Below, one piece after another: positions 54,996-63,790 of a DNA stretch of 64,000 nt. Position 1 is the stretch's first letter. Each line of letters starts with the position of its first letter. The notes below the pieces were generated by a model. It searched no databases. It saw only the letters and a program-made list of their open reading frames with translations, and was not told the origin of the DNA. This DNA is from Rhodohalobacter sp. 614A (GTDB taxonomy: Bacteria; Bacteroidota; Rhodothermia; Balneolales; Balneolaceae). The DNA lies in NCBI RefSeq assembly GCF_021462415.1, contig NZ_JAKEDS010000001.1:1150273-1214272 (forward strand), given 5' to 3'. Position numbers and translations under genes: made by a program.

Positions 54996-55262
54996 ATGAA
55001 ACCGATCGCATACCTTTTGCTGATCGTGCTCAATCTGCATGCACTCAGTATTCATACTTTTGCAGAAAATTTGGTGTATTGTTTTGAAGAAAATGGAGAT
55101 GTGAATGTGGAGTCAACCGTTGATTTAGGAATCGGGATGAGCTCTGCTAATGAGGTTCATGAACAAGAGAGTCATGAACACAAAGATTCCGTTTTTCATC
55201 AGGAGGAAGATTCACACAAAGATGTGCCCGTTACGCTTTTATGCTCCAAAGATGACCTGTGA
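54996..55262 (+). CDS. Small secreted protein at the head of the metal-efflux operon (5' part)
   Basis: 88 residues from ATG 54996; the frame is open 11 codons further up from a TTG. It has a signal peptide (PIAYLLLIVLNLHALSIHTFA) and a His/Glu/Asp-rich mature part (HEQESHEHKDSVFHQEEDSHKD). It stops at 55262. The -1 frame right after (55259-55426) stays open and its ending looks like a natural protein tail, so this may be a frameshifted ~143-residue protein. His- and acid-rich secreted proteins at the head of Czc/Cus operons are often metal-binding. Function unproven. Confidence 0.55.
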   Translation: MKPIAYLLLIVLNLHALSIHTFAENLVYCFEENGDVNVESTVDLGIGMSSANEVHEQESHEHKDSVFHQEEDSHKDVPVTLLCSKDDL

Positions 55263-55426
55263 ATCGGTTTAATCAGAAAAGAGTTGTTACAGATCTTCAC
55301 CAAGCTATTTATCTGAGAAGTGAAATCACTGCAACCTCACGGTTTATACAAAAACACACCTTTATTCCACCTGATATAGAAGATCAGGAGACTGCTAATC
55401 GGCAAACCGTTGTACTTCTGAATTAG
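55259..55426 (+). pseudogene. Frameshifted C-terminal part of the small secreted protein
   Basis: A 55-codon open stretch starting at GTG 55259, four bases inside the previous ORF, in the -1 frame. It reads NRFNQKRVVTDLHQAIYLRS and ends ANRQTVVLLN, the sort of hydrophobic end I know from small metal-operon proteins of Bacteroidota. A single inserted base near 55257-55260 would fuse it to the upstream ORF. Alternatives are an independent small ORF or programmed frameshifting. Confidence 0.45.
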
Positions 55427-55549
55427 GTCGTTCCAGCCACTCTTTTCCTAATTCACTCTGAGTAAAAACGTGCGATCTCTGCGGAAAGAATGTGCAGATC
55501 GTGTATTGCTCAGCCAATCAAAACCGCCTAAAACGGCTGAAATACCTAT

Positions 55550-56923
55550 ATGTCAACATCTATAAAACTGATGCTGGCTGCCGGTTTACTTTTTTTAGCG
55601 TCCGGATGTGCCAGCGAACAGAGGGTGATTGAACCGCCATCTGCAAGCAACGAACGTATTGAAACTGTCGGGAAGAATCCGGCGATATTGAATCTAAACT
55701 CTGTACCTCAGATCGAAACCATTCAGGTTGGAGATACACTGAGTTATGAAGAAGCCCTTGCCAAGGCTCTTCTTGAAAATCCACAATTGGAAAGTTTTGC
55801 CTGGCAAATTCGGGTGAAAGAAGCGGAGCGAATTCAGTCTTCACTGTTACCCAATCCGGAAGTTGAAGCCGAAATGGAAAATTTTGGCGGAACGGGTCCT
55901 TTTGAAGGAATGAAGTCGAGGGAAACCACCATCCGTCTGAGCCAGAAAATACTGTTGGGTGCCGACCGGATGAAACGTAAGCGCGTGGCCGGACTCAATC
56001 AGAAATTGGCTGGATGGGACTATGAAATCCAACGCCTGAATGTGCTTTTTGAAGTGACCAAAGCGTACATCACAGCACTGGAAGCGATGCAGCAATTTCA
56101 ACAACAGCAGGATTTGCTGGAAGTTTCGCAGCAGTTTGCAGAGACGGTTTCGTCGCAAGTAGAAGCTGGAAAAGTCTCAGGCTTGGAGCAAACGAAGGCA
56201 GAAGTTGAATTGTCTCAGGCTCGTATCCAAACTGAAAAAATGCGAACCAGGATGGAAGCTGCATTTGGCAATTTGGCATCCTTCTGGAATAGTCAGTCGC
56301 CGGCATTTAAAACTCTGGACGGGATTTTAAACGAACCGGATCAGGAGATTCCGGGGTATGAATTTCTGCTCGGGTTGATCAACCAGAACCCGGACGTTGC
56401 AAGATGGGCAACGGAAATTCAGCAACGGGAAGCATCTCTTTCTTTGGAGCGGGCAAAAGGTTTACCTGACCTGAAGATTAGTGGAGGTTACAAACGGGTT
56501 GAAGATGTAAATGCCGGAGCCGCGATTGTAGGTATATCGATTCCGCTTCCATTTTTTGATCGCAACCAAGGGAATGTAAAAGCAGCCCGATATAATCTGA
56601 ACAAGGCGGAAGCTCAGCGCGAATCGAAAGAAACGGAAGTGGTCCGGGCGCTTCAGGAAAGTTACCAGACATTAGAGGCCGCGTGGTACGAAGTAAATCA
56701 ATTGAAAAAGAATGTCCTCCCCGGCGCGGAAAAAGCTTATGAAGCCGCGCAAACAGGCTATCGCGAGGGGAAATTTGATTTGTTGGATGTATTGGATGCC
56801 CAACGAACTCTCTTTTCAAGCCGCACCAGTTATATCGAAGCTCTTGCGGATTACCACCGGGCTGTAGCGGATGTCGAACGGCTAATCGGCCAACCTCTCA
56901 ATGAAATTTCTCCCACCGAATGA
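55550..56923 (+). CDS. Outer-membrane efflux protein, CzcC/TolC-like lipoprotein
   Basis: A 457-residue protein with a lipobox ending LASGC (Cys20). The mature part has two OEP domains of repeated helices and strands (YEEALAKALLENPQLESF, later YEEAQTGYREGKFDLLDVLDAQRTLFSSR). This is the outer-membrane channel of a tripartite heavy-metal pump. It overlaps the adaptor gene by 4 bp (ATGA at 56920), so the two are coupled. Metal type is not visible, but the His-rich region of the following protein suggests Co/Zn/Cd. Confidence 0.93.
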   Translation: MSTSIKLMLAAGLLFLASGCASEQRVIEPPSASNERIETVGKNPAILNLNSVPQIETIQVGDTLSYEEALAKALLENPQLESFAWQIRVKEAERIQSSLLPNPEVEAEMENFGGTGPFEGMKSRETTIRLSQKILLGADRMKRKRVAGLNQKLAGWDYEIQRLNVLFEVTKAYITALEAMQQFQQQQDLLEVSQQFAETVSSQVEAGKVSGLEQTKAEVELSQARIQTEKMRTRMEAAFGNLASFWNSQSPAFKTLDGILNEPDQEIPGYEFLLGLINQNPDVARWATEIQQREASLSLERAKGLPDLKISGGYKRVEDVNAGAAIVGISIPLPFFDRNQGNVKAARYNLNKAEAQRESKETEVVRALQESYQTLEAAWYEVNQLKKNVLPGAEKAYEAAQTGYREGKFDLLDVLDAQRTLFSSRTSYIEALADYHRAVADVERLIGQPLNEISPTE

Positions 56924-58191
56924 TTTTTATGAAACGAATAATCAACACTATGAAAACGATAAAATTACTCACAATCTGGATCGCTCTTTGCACCGGGATT
57001 TTCCTTGGCGGATGCGGCTCAGAAAGTGAGCCAAATCAGATAGAGAATCAGGATGGAAGGGCAATTCATGAATTGCCCCAACAAGATATCGAAGAACATT
57101 CTGAAGCAGATGAAGAACACACTCAGGAAGTGCATCTCACAAATCAGCAACTTGCAGGATTAAATATAGTGGTTGATACACTTCGTTCAGGAAGTACCCG
57201 ATCTGTGATTGAACGACCCGCGACTGTAACGTATGATCTCGACCGAATTGCCAAAGTAGGTCCGCGAATTGAGGCAAAAGTGGTCTGCGTTCTGAAAGAT
57301 CTGGGCGAGTATGTTGAGGAAGGCGAGCCCATTGTGCAAATGAGTAGCGTAGAGCTGGGGAAAATCAAAGCCGATTATATTCGGCTGAAAGCGGCTTTGA
57401 AAAAAGAAGAAGCTCATTACGGCCGGGAACAAAATCTGTATAATCAGGAGATTTCGAGTCAGGCCGAGTTGCTTCAGGCTGAGCTGGAATATGAACAGGC
57501 CCAGGCCGACCTCAATGCCATTTCTGAAGCGTTGCGATTGTATGGTCTCTCTGAACAATCGATCGAAAATATTAAAGCCGGAAACGAAACACCGCTTTCT
57601 TATTTCTATCTGAGCAGCCCTTTAAGCGGGACCATTCAACATCGTGAACTCTCTCCCGGCCAAACCGTTACGCCAGATGAAACGCCCATTCATGTAGCTG
57701 ATCTGTCAGAAGTGTGGGTGATGATTGACGCGTATGAGCAAGACATTTCATTCCTGGAAACCGATCAGTCCATCGAACTGACGGTACGAAGTATTCCCAA
57801 AAAATCATTTGAAGGAACTCTTAACTGGATCTCCTATGGTCTCGAAGAAGAAACCCGAACCATGCCGGCGAGAGCAAAAGTCAACAATTCGAATGGAGAG
57901 TTAAGAGCAGGCATGTTTGGCACAGTACGAATTCATACGAATCGTGAACAAAAAACCACCATCATTCCGGTGGATGCCATTCAGCAGATGAATGGCGAGA
58001 ATCACGTCTTTGTGCCCGGAGATGAAGAGGGAAGTTTTCGTTCGGTACAGGTAACGCTTGGCAATGAAAATGCAGGGTATGTGGAAGTTCTGGCCGGCCT
58101 CGCACCGGGAAGTGAAGTTGTGGTAGCCGGTGCATTCGATCTTAAATCAGCTTTAACGGCGGGTAGCCGAAGTGCTTCACATAGCCATTGA
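56920..58191 (+). CDS. Heavy-metal efflux RND periplasmic adaptor (CzcB/CusB-like)
   Basis: A 423-residue lipoprotein (LGGCG, Cys32) of the metal-efflux adaptor group. The N-terminal linker is rich in Glu/His (EEHSEADEEHTQEVHLT). Lipoyl, alpha-hairpin (about 150-205) and beta-barrel domains follow. Bases 57059-57078 form a perfect 20-bp palindrome that lies in-frame and encodes RAIHELPQ. It connects the CzcA pump to the CzcC channel. The start is the ATGA overlap with czcC; two later ATGs (56929, 56950) are possible. The 119-bp gap to the next gene contains a repeat element. Confidence 0.92.
   Translation: MIFMKRIINTMKTIKLLTIWIALCTGIFLGGCGSESEPNQIENQDGRAIHELPQQDIEEHSEADEEHTQEVHLTNQQLAGLNIVVDTLRSGSTRSVIERPATVTYDLDRIAKVGPRIEAKVVCVLKDLGEYVEEGEPIVQMSSVELGKIKADYIRLKAALKKEEAHYGREQNLYNQEISSQAELLQAELEYEQAQADLNAISEALRLYGLSEQSIENIKAGNETPLSYFYLSSPLSGTIQHRELSPGQTVTPDETPIHVADLSEVWVMIDAYEQDISFLETDQSIELTVRSIPKKSFEGTLNWISYGLEEETRTMPARAKVNNSNGELRAGMFGTVRIHTNREQKTTIIPVDAIQQMNGENHVFVPGDEEGSFRSVQVTLGNENAGYVEVLAGLAPGSEVVVAGAFDLKSALTAGSRSASHSH
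57059..57078. repeat. Perfect 20-bp palindrome inside the adaptor gene
   Basis: GGGCAATTCATGAATTGCCC, identical to the cores at 62404-62423 and 63741-63760. It lies in frame and encodes residues about 47-53 of the adaptor, in its flexible N-terminal linker. Confidence 0.9.
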
Positions 58192-58200
58192 TATAAAAAC

Positions 58201-58280
58201 GTCATTGCAGATGGGGCTTTAGTAAACCAAGCAATCTCTTCTTTTGGAATATCAGATTGCTTCGCTCTGCTCGCAATGAT
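58201..58280. repeat. Inverted repeat element between adaptor and pump genes
   Basis: GTCATTGC...CAAGCAATCT (58201-58237) and AGATTGCTTC...GCAATGAT (58254-58280) form an imperfect long hairpin, of the same kind as 38405-38469. It sits inside the metal-efflux operon. Confidence 0.8.
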
Positions 58281-58309
58281 CCATTTTTAATTGATAAAAA
58301 TTTTAAACG

Positions 58310-61300
58310 ATGCTTGAACAAATTATTGAACGGGTTTTAAAAAACCGTATTACGATTTTGGTTTTGGTCGCAGCCATTGCGCTGTATGGATATTTTTCGT
58401 TTCGGGATGTTCCTGTTGATTCATTTCCGGACGTATCACCCCCAATGGTACAGGTTTTTACATCCAGTCCGGGACTTTCTCCGGTTGATGTAGAGACACA
58501 AATTAGTTATCCCATTGAGATTTCGATGTACGGATTACCACAACTCGACCGGGTTCAAAGTACGTCGATTTTCGGCCTGTCGAGAGTAAATATTTATTTT
58601 GAGGAGGGGACGGATATTTACTTCGCCCGCCGATTAGTAAATGAGCGATTATCACAGGTGAGAAGTGAAATTCCCGACGGATTGGGAGATCCGCAACTTG
58701 GCCCTATTACCACCGGATTGGGAACAGTCATGATGTACGAACTGAAAAACCGTGAAGGATTCAATCATTCGTTAATGGACCTTCGAACCGCCCAGGACTG
58801 GATCGTAAAACCTCAACTGCGAACCGTTCCGGGTGTAACCGGAGTGCTTTCCATCGGGGGAGATGTACGCCAGTTCCAGGTCAATGCAGACGTGAATGCA
58901 CTAGTGTCTCGCGGATTAACGCTCGGTGATCTTCAACGAGCCCTGAATCAAAACAACCGGAATGTTGGAGCTTCATTTCTCGAACGTGGCGGGGAAGAGT
59001 ATTTGGTTCGCGGCTATGGCTGGATTCAGCCGGATGAACAAGGGATTGCTGACATCGGAAATATCATCGTTGCAAACCGTGAGGGCACACCCGTTTATGT
59101 GAAGGATGTGGCTGATATAGAGTTTGGGTCCGAAATTAAACGGGGAACGTTAGTTGCAAATCAACAGGAGGGAGTCGGGGGATTTGTACTCAAACTGATT
59201 GGCGAAAATACGCAGGATCTGTTGGCAGAGGTGGATCAAAAAGTTGACGCCATCAATAAGTCACTGCCGGAGGGAATGATCATGGAAACATTCTACTCGC
59301 AGGCAGAATTGGTTGAAAAAGCGGTCGGAACGGTGACAAATGCTTTGATCATCGGAGCTATACTGGTTCTGGTTGTGCTTTACTTTTTTATGGGTGATAT
59401 CCGGTCCACATTGATCATCATTTCTACTGTTCCCATTGCATTTTTGATCGCATTCATCGGAATGAAATTTCTCGGAATTTCGGCAAACCTGATGAGCCTC
59501 GGAGGATTGGCCATCAGCATCGGGATGATTGGCGATAGTGCCACTGTCATTGTAGAGAATACCTACAGATTATTGGAAAAACGAAAAGAAAGAAATGTAC
59601 CTCTGACCAGAATTGTAAGTGAAGCAGCACGCGAGGTGATTCGTCCGGTTTTTTTCGCTACAAGTATTATCATCATCGTATTTCTGCCGTTGTTTTCTTT
59701 GGAGGGAGTGGAGGGCAAAATGTTCAAACCGCTGGCCTACACTATTACGTTTGCGTTGATCGGTGCGATCTTTCTGGCAGTCACATATATCCCAATTATT
59801 TCCAGTTATATTTTGCCGCAACAAGAGATGGATAAAGAGCCTTGGTTGGTACGAAATATAAAAGCCCACACCGAGCCATGGATCGAGAAACTGTCTCATT
59901 ATCCCAAAATGGTTTTTGGTGCTGCATTGTTTTTGTTCGCTGTAAGTATGGCTGTTTTTCCTTTTTTGGGAACCGAATTTCAGCCGACACTTCGTGAAGG
60001 GACGTTTGCTGTTCGGTCGGTGCTTCCGCCCGGTGCCAATTTGCCCACGACAACGGAATATGCCAATCGCATACAGAAGGCGATGCGAACTTTTCCTGAG
60101 GTTGAAGGTGTTTATTCGCGAGTAGGGCGGGCAGAAGTTGGCGGTGATCCCGAGCCGGTAAATGTCGTTTTTAATGTAGTCAATTTAAAACCGCTCGATG
60201 AATGGAAGTGGGGCCGTGATTATGAAGAACTTCAAACCGCAATGGCGGAAAAACTGTCAGAAGATCTGCCCGGCGTTTCATCGAACTTTTCCCAGCCTAT
60301 TCAGTTGCGGACCGATGAATTGCTGAGTGGCGTTCGGGCCCAGGTGGTGGTCAGTTTATATGGTGATGACCTGGACGTCTTATCTGAAAAAGCTAGAGAA
60401 ATTCAGGAGATAGCCCAGAAAGTGGAAGGAGCGGTAGATGTCAGAGCTCAACAACAGGGAGGAAAGCCGCAGATTTTGGTCCGACCCGATCGAGGGCAAT
60501 TAGCGCGTCTTGGGATCAGCATGGATGATTTTCTAAGCACCGTAGAAACAGGAATTGGCGGTTCTGAAGAAGGACAAGTATTCGAGGGAATCCGTCGGTT
60601 TGATATTTTTCTTCGCCTGCATCAAGATCAGCGGAAGCAGATTAATCAGATCGAAGAGTTGCCGATTCGTACGGCTGACGGAGCGTTGGTTCCGTTGTCT
60701 CAAATTGCAGATGTGGACGTGTTTATCGGGCCAAAACAAATTTCCCGGAATAAAGCCCATCGCAGAACCTATGTTCAGCTGAATGTTCGGGGACGAGATA
60801 TGGGAAGTGTCGTTAATGAAATTCAGCAAAAAGTGGCTGATCAGGTGGAGCTGCCACCGGGTTATTTTACCGAATATGGCGGGCAGTTTGAAAATCAACA
60901 GCGGGCGATGAGTCGTCTTTATCTCGTGGTTCCGATTACACTCGGACTCATTTTCTTTATGCTTTTTTCCACTTTTGGAAGCTGGAGATATGCGGTTCTC
61001 ATCTTTCTGAATATTCCCTTCGCAACGATCGGAGGCATTTTTGCTCTTTGGATATCCGGTCTGTATTTGTCCGTACCGGCAGCCGTTGGGTTTATCGCCA
61101 TTTTTGGGATTGCCGTTTTAAACGGGGTTGTCTTGGTGTCGTACATCAATCAGCTCAGAGAAGAAGGTTTTGAAACGCATAAAGCGGTGGTTCAGGCCGC
61201 TCTGCTACGTCTGCGTCCCGTGTTAATGACGGCCCTGACGACCGGCCTCGGACTCATTCCCCTGCTCCTTGCAAATGATATCGGCTCAAACGTACAGCGA

Positions 61301-61420
61301 CCACTTGCGGCTGTTGTTGTGGGAGGATTGGTGACATCAACGCTGTTAACGCTGGTAGTTTTGCCAACTATTTATACATGGTTTGCTGAGCCGGTTGAGC
61401 ATGTCGAGACAATCAAATAA
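58310..61420 (+). CDS. Heavy-metal efflux RND pump, CzcA/CusA family
   Basis: A 1036-residue pump. It keeps the full RND plan: TM1 (ITILVLVAAIALYGYF), two large periplasmic domains and 12 helices. The TM4 relay reads SIGMIGDSATVIVENTYRLLEK, with Asp and Glu spaced as in the HME-RND metal pumps rather than in drug pumps. The proton-driven pump moves metal from the periplasm or cytosol out via CzcB and CzcC. I cannot tell monovalent from divalent metal; CusA-type Met triad residues were not found by eye, which slightly favours Zn/Co/Cd. It is the third gene of the operon. Confidence 0.93.
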   Translation: MLEQIIERVLKNRITILVLVAAIALYGYFSFRDVPVDSFPDVSPPMVQVFTSSPGLSPVDVETQISYPIEISMYGLPQLDRVQSTSIFGLSRVNIYFEEGTDIYFARRLVNERLSQVRSEIPDGLGDPQLGPITTGLGTVMMYELKNREGFNHSLMDLRTAQDWIVKPQLRTVPGVTGVLSIGGDVRQFQVNADVNALVSRGLTLGDLQRALNQNNRNVGASFLERGGEEYLVRGYGWIQPDEQGIADIGNIIVANREGTPVYVKDVADIEFGSEIKRGTLVANQQEGVGGFVLKLIGENTQDLLAEVDQKVDAINKSLPEGMIMETFYSQAELVEKAVGTVTNALIIGAILVLVVLYFFMGDIRSTLIIISTVPIAFLIAFIGMKFLGISANLMSLGGLAISIGMIGDSATVIVENTYRLLEKRKERNVPLTRIVSEAAREVIRPVFFATSIIIIVFLPLFSLEGVEGKMFKPLAYTITFALIGAIFLAVTYIPIISSYILPQQEMDKEPWLVRNIKAHTEPWIEKLSHYPKMVFGAALFLFAVSMAVFPFLGTEFQPTLREGTFAVRSVLPPGANLPTTTEYANRIQKAMRTFPEVEGVYSRVGRAEVGGDPEPVNVVFNVVNLKPLDEWKWGRDYEELQTAMAEKLSEDLPGVSSNFSQPIQLRTDELLSGVRAQVVVSLYGDDLDVLSEKAREIQEIAQKVEGAVDVRAQQQGGKPQILVRPDRGQLARLGISMDDFLSTVETGIGGSEEGQVFEGIRRFDIFLRLHQDQRKQINQIEELPIRTADGALVPLSQIADVDVFIGPKQISRNKAHRRTYVQLNVRGRDMGSVVNEIQQKVADQVELPPGYFTEYGGQFENQQRAMSRLYLVVPITLGLIFFMLFSTFGSWRYAVLIFLNIPFATIGGIFALWISGLYLSVPAAVGFIAIFGIAVLNGVVLVSYINQLREEGFETHKAVVQAALLRLRPVLMTALTTGLGLIPLLLANDIGSNVQRPLAAVVVGGLVTSTLLTLVVLPTIYTWFAEPVEHVETIK

Positions 61421-61487
61421 TCATTGAAATCTGTCAGATCATTCAAAAAGACATATATTTAAATGATACATAAAATCATGAGGTGCT

Positions 61488-62387
61488 ATGGCACATAATC
61501 ATTCCCATTCACACGATCATTCTCATGCGCAAACGTACGGAAAAGCATTTGCGATTGGGATTGGCCTGAATGTAGCCTATGTAATTGTTGAGGTTGCGTA
61601 CGGATTGATGATCGATTCGTCAGCACTTTTAGCTGATGCCGGTCACAATATAAGTGATGTATTCAGCCTGATTTTTGCCTGGTTTGCGATGGCGGTTGCA
61701 CAAAAACGTCCTGCAAAGAAGTTTACCTATGGGCTGAGAAGAAGTACCATTTTAGTGTCTATCCTAAATGCGCTGCTTCTGTTTGGAGCTGCCGGAGTGA
61801 TTGGCTGGGAAGCGTATCAAAAACTATTGGAACCGGTTGAAGTGGCCGGAACCAAGATGATGATCGTAGCCGGAATCGGAATTGTGATTAACACCGCAAC
61901 GGCTCTTCTCTTTATGAAAGGCCAAAAAGAGGATCTGAATATCAAAGGAGCGTTTCTGCATATGGCAGCAGACGCCGGAGTTTCTTTAGGTGTGGTCGTT
62001 TCCGGTTTACTGATTAATATGACCGGCGCCATGTGGATTGATCCCGCAGCCAGTTTTTTGATTTTGATTGTCATTGTTTACGGTACATGGGGATTATTTA
62101 TCGATTCTATTAATCTTGCGTTGGATGCCGTTCCAAAAGATATTGATTACGAAGAAGTGGAACAGTTTTTCCAAAATCATGAAAAGATCGAATCCATCCA
62201 TGATCTGCATATCTGGGCGATGAGTACGACCGAGAATGCCCTATCCGTTCACATTATTTTAAATTGTGATAGTTCGGATGATTTCCTGAAAGAACTAAAA
62301 GAAGAGCTGAAAGATCATTTCAAGATCCATCATTCTACGATTCAAATAGAGGTTTCGGATTTGAAGGATAGTTTGATGGATGAATGA
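61488..62387 (+). CDS. Cation diffusion facilitator, zinc type (CzcD/ZitB-like)
   Basis: A 299-residue CDF protein. It starts with a His-rich tail (MAHNHSHSHDHSHAQT). Six TM helices contain the transport site: Asp50, His53 and Asp57 in TM2 (LLADAGHNISDVF) and His158 and Asp162 in TM5 (HMAADAGVSL), the HD/HD set of Zn2+ exporters. A C-terminal cytosolic domain (about 210-299) ends in the dimer region. It exports zinc (or Co/Cd) from the cytosol to the periplasm, where CzcCBA can take over. Starts 67 bp behind czcA. Confidence 0.93.
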   Translation: MAHNHSHSHDHSHAQTYGKAFAIGIGLNVAYVIVEVAYGLMIDSSALLADAGHNISDVFSLIFAWFAMAVAQKRPAKKFTYGLRRSTILVSILNALLLFGAAGVIGWEAYQKLLEPVEVAGTKMMIVAGIGIVINTATALLFMKGQKEDLNIKGAFLHMAADAGVSLGVVVSGLLINMTGAMWIDPAASFLILIVIVYGTWGLFIDSINLALDAVPKDIDYEEVEQFFQNHEKIESIHDLHIWAMSTTENALSVHIILNCDSSDDFLKELKEELKDHFKIHHSTIQIEVSDLKDSLMDE

Positions 62388-62399
62388 TTTTTATCAAGA

Positions 62400-62427
62400 G
62401 TAAGGGCAATTCATGAATTGCCCTTAC
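62400..62427. repeat. 28-bp perfect palindrome with GGGCAATTCATGAATTGCCC core
   Basis: The 20-bp core is at 62404-62423; four flanking bases on each side (GTAA/TTAC) extend the perfect palindrome to 28 bp. Together with 57059-57078 and 63741-63760 it forms a repeat family. It lies between the CDF and DUF302 genes, where it may also help to end transcription. Confidence 0.9.
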
Positions 62428-62459
62428 AGATCGCAATGAATATTTCGGCAACGGGGTTG

Positions 62460-62521
62460 AGTCATCGGATGAGTATTCTGTTTTGAACGTAAACACAAGG
62501 CGGTTCACTCAGCCGATGACT
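62460..62521. repeat. Inverted repeat with long loop
   Basis: AGTCATCGG (62460-62468) and CCGATGACT (62513-62521) are perfect inverted arms, with GAGT/ACTC further in. It stands between the CDF and DUF302 stops. Possible bidirectional transcription stop. Confidence 0.45.
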
Positions 62522-62527
62522 TTTCGG

Positions 62528-62914
62528 TCAAATTGCTTGAATAACCTTCTCCAATTTAGACTTCACCTCACCGGCAATGTTTCCCAGGTTTGAGTTCTCT
62601 ACCGCCTGCATAGACGCAATCGGATTTACTGCAGAAATCTCCACGGTACCATCATCATGCTCTTCCACAATGACGTTGCAGGGTAACATGGTCCCGATTT
62701 TATCCTCTGCCTGAAGAGCTTTGTGTGCAAAACCAGGATTGCAGGCACCCAGTATTTTGTACTTTTTGAAATCAACATCCAGCTTCTTCTTGAGTGTTTC
62801 TTTCACATCAATTTCTGTCAGCACGCCAAAGCCTTCTTTCTTGAGTTCTTCAGTCGTTTTAGCGATCGCTTCATCAAATGATCCTTTAAATGTTGTGGAT
62901 ACGTAGTAACTCAT
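62528..62914 (-). CDS. DUF302 domain protein
   Basis: A 128-residue protein with the DUF302 fold (FDEAIAKTTEELKKEGFGVLTEIDVKETLKKKLDVDFKKYKILGACNPGFAHKAL). It has a conserved Cys (GACNPG) and a second Cys in LPCNVIVEE. DUF302 proteins often appear beside metal-resistance genes and sometimes in sulfur metabolism, with unknown activity. No signal peptide, so probably cytosolic. It converges with the CDF gene and diverges from the following unknown gene. Confidence 0.88.
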   Translation of the reverse strand: MSYYVSTTFKGSFDEAIAKTTEELKKEGFGVLTEIDVKETLKKKLDVDFKKYKILGACNPGFAHKALQAEDKIGTMLPCNVIVEEHDDGTVEISAVNPIASMQAVENSNLGNIAGEVKSKLEKVIQAI

Positions 62915-63072
62915 ATATCTCCTGTTTTAATTGAAATAACTTTTTATAAAATAATAACATTTATGATCAGAATATGATTTTAGTAAATCGTTATTTCCAA
63001 TCTATAGTATTGTTTACGATTATAAATCATCAAGAAATCATTTTACTCAAACCCGTTTTAAATGATTGATAT

Positions 63073-63735
63073 ATGCTGAAGAAGATCAAAGCTATTTTGA
63101 AAAAAGCCACCCGGAACTCGCCTTCTTTTGATCCGGCAAAATTTAATGACGATGTAGCGATGAAAACGGAATGGAGTCCGTTAAAGGGCGGCGGATCCAA
63201 TTTTCAAACTCATAAACTTGTCCCTGTTGATTACACACGAATGGAATTCAAAGCAACATGGGGTGCCAAGATTTTTAGCCTGATCTTTTTTATGGCTGGT
63301 CTTGCCGTTCCGGTGATATTCCGGATCAATAATAGTCAGGTATTCGGCGGGATTTTCGGATCGGGATTTTTATTCATCGTACTGTTCGGAGCGATTTTTA
63401 TGGTAGCCGGTGGCTGGATGTTTTACAGTTTTGCAAAACCGGTTGTTTTCGATAAAACGAAAGGCATGTACTGGAAAGATTGGAAAGCGCCAACCCGATA
63501 CCTAGCTGAAGGTGATGAAGATGACAGCAGCAGAATAAGCAATATCTATGCCCTTCAAATTATACCCGAATTGGTACGGAGTGATAATAAAAGCTACGTG
63601 AGTTATGAACTCAACCTGATTCTGCGAGATGGCTCCCGGATGAATGTAGTGGATCACGGAAATCCAGTTCAAATGCAGGAGGACGCCCAAAAACTTTCAG
63701 AATTTCTGGGCGTCCCCGTTTGGGATGTAGTCTGA
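63073..63735 (+). CDS. Unknown membrane protein with two TM helices
   Basis: A 220-residue protein I do not recognise. The first 60 residues are basic and polar, two hydrophobic helices follow (about 65-87 FSLIFFMAGLAVPVIF and 95-122 GFLFIVLFGAIFMVAGGWMFY), and a 95-residue C-terminal part has a WKDWKAPTRYL motif and beta-strand pattern ending in VPVWDVV. It could be a membrane-anchored regulatory or structural protein. It is followed by the third palindrome and then the DUF305 gene on the other strand. Codon and base use looks like its neighbours. Confidence 0.68.
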   Translation: MLKKIKAILKKATRNSPSFDPAKFNDDVAMKTEWSPLKGGGSNFQTHKLVPVDYTRMEFKATWGAKIFSLIFFMAGLAVPVIFRINNSQVFGGIFGSGFLFIVLFGAIFMVAGGWMFYSFAKPVVFDKTKGMYWKDWKAPTRYLAEGDEDDSSRISNIYALQIIPELVRSDNKSYVSYELNLILRDGSRMNVVDHGNPVQMQEDAQKLSEFLGVPVWDVV

Positions 63736-63740
63736 AGCGG

Positions 63741-63760
63741 GGGCAATTCATGAATTGCCC
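63741..63760. repeat. Third copy of the 20-bp palindrome
   Basis: GGGCAATTCATGAATTGCCC, identical to the core at 57059-57078 and 62404-62423. It lies between the unknown protein stop and the end of the DUF305 gene. Confidence 0.9.
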
Positions 63761-63790
63761 TTACGAGATGTAGATGAATATTTTCTATAC

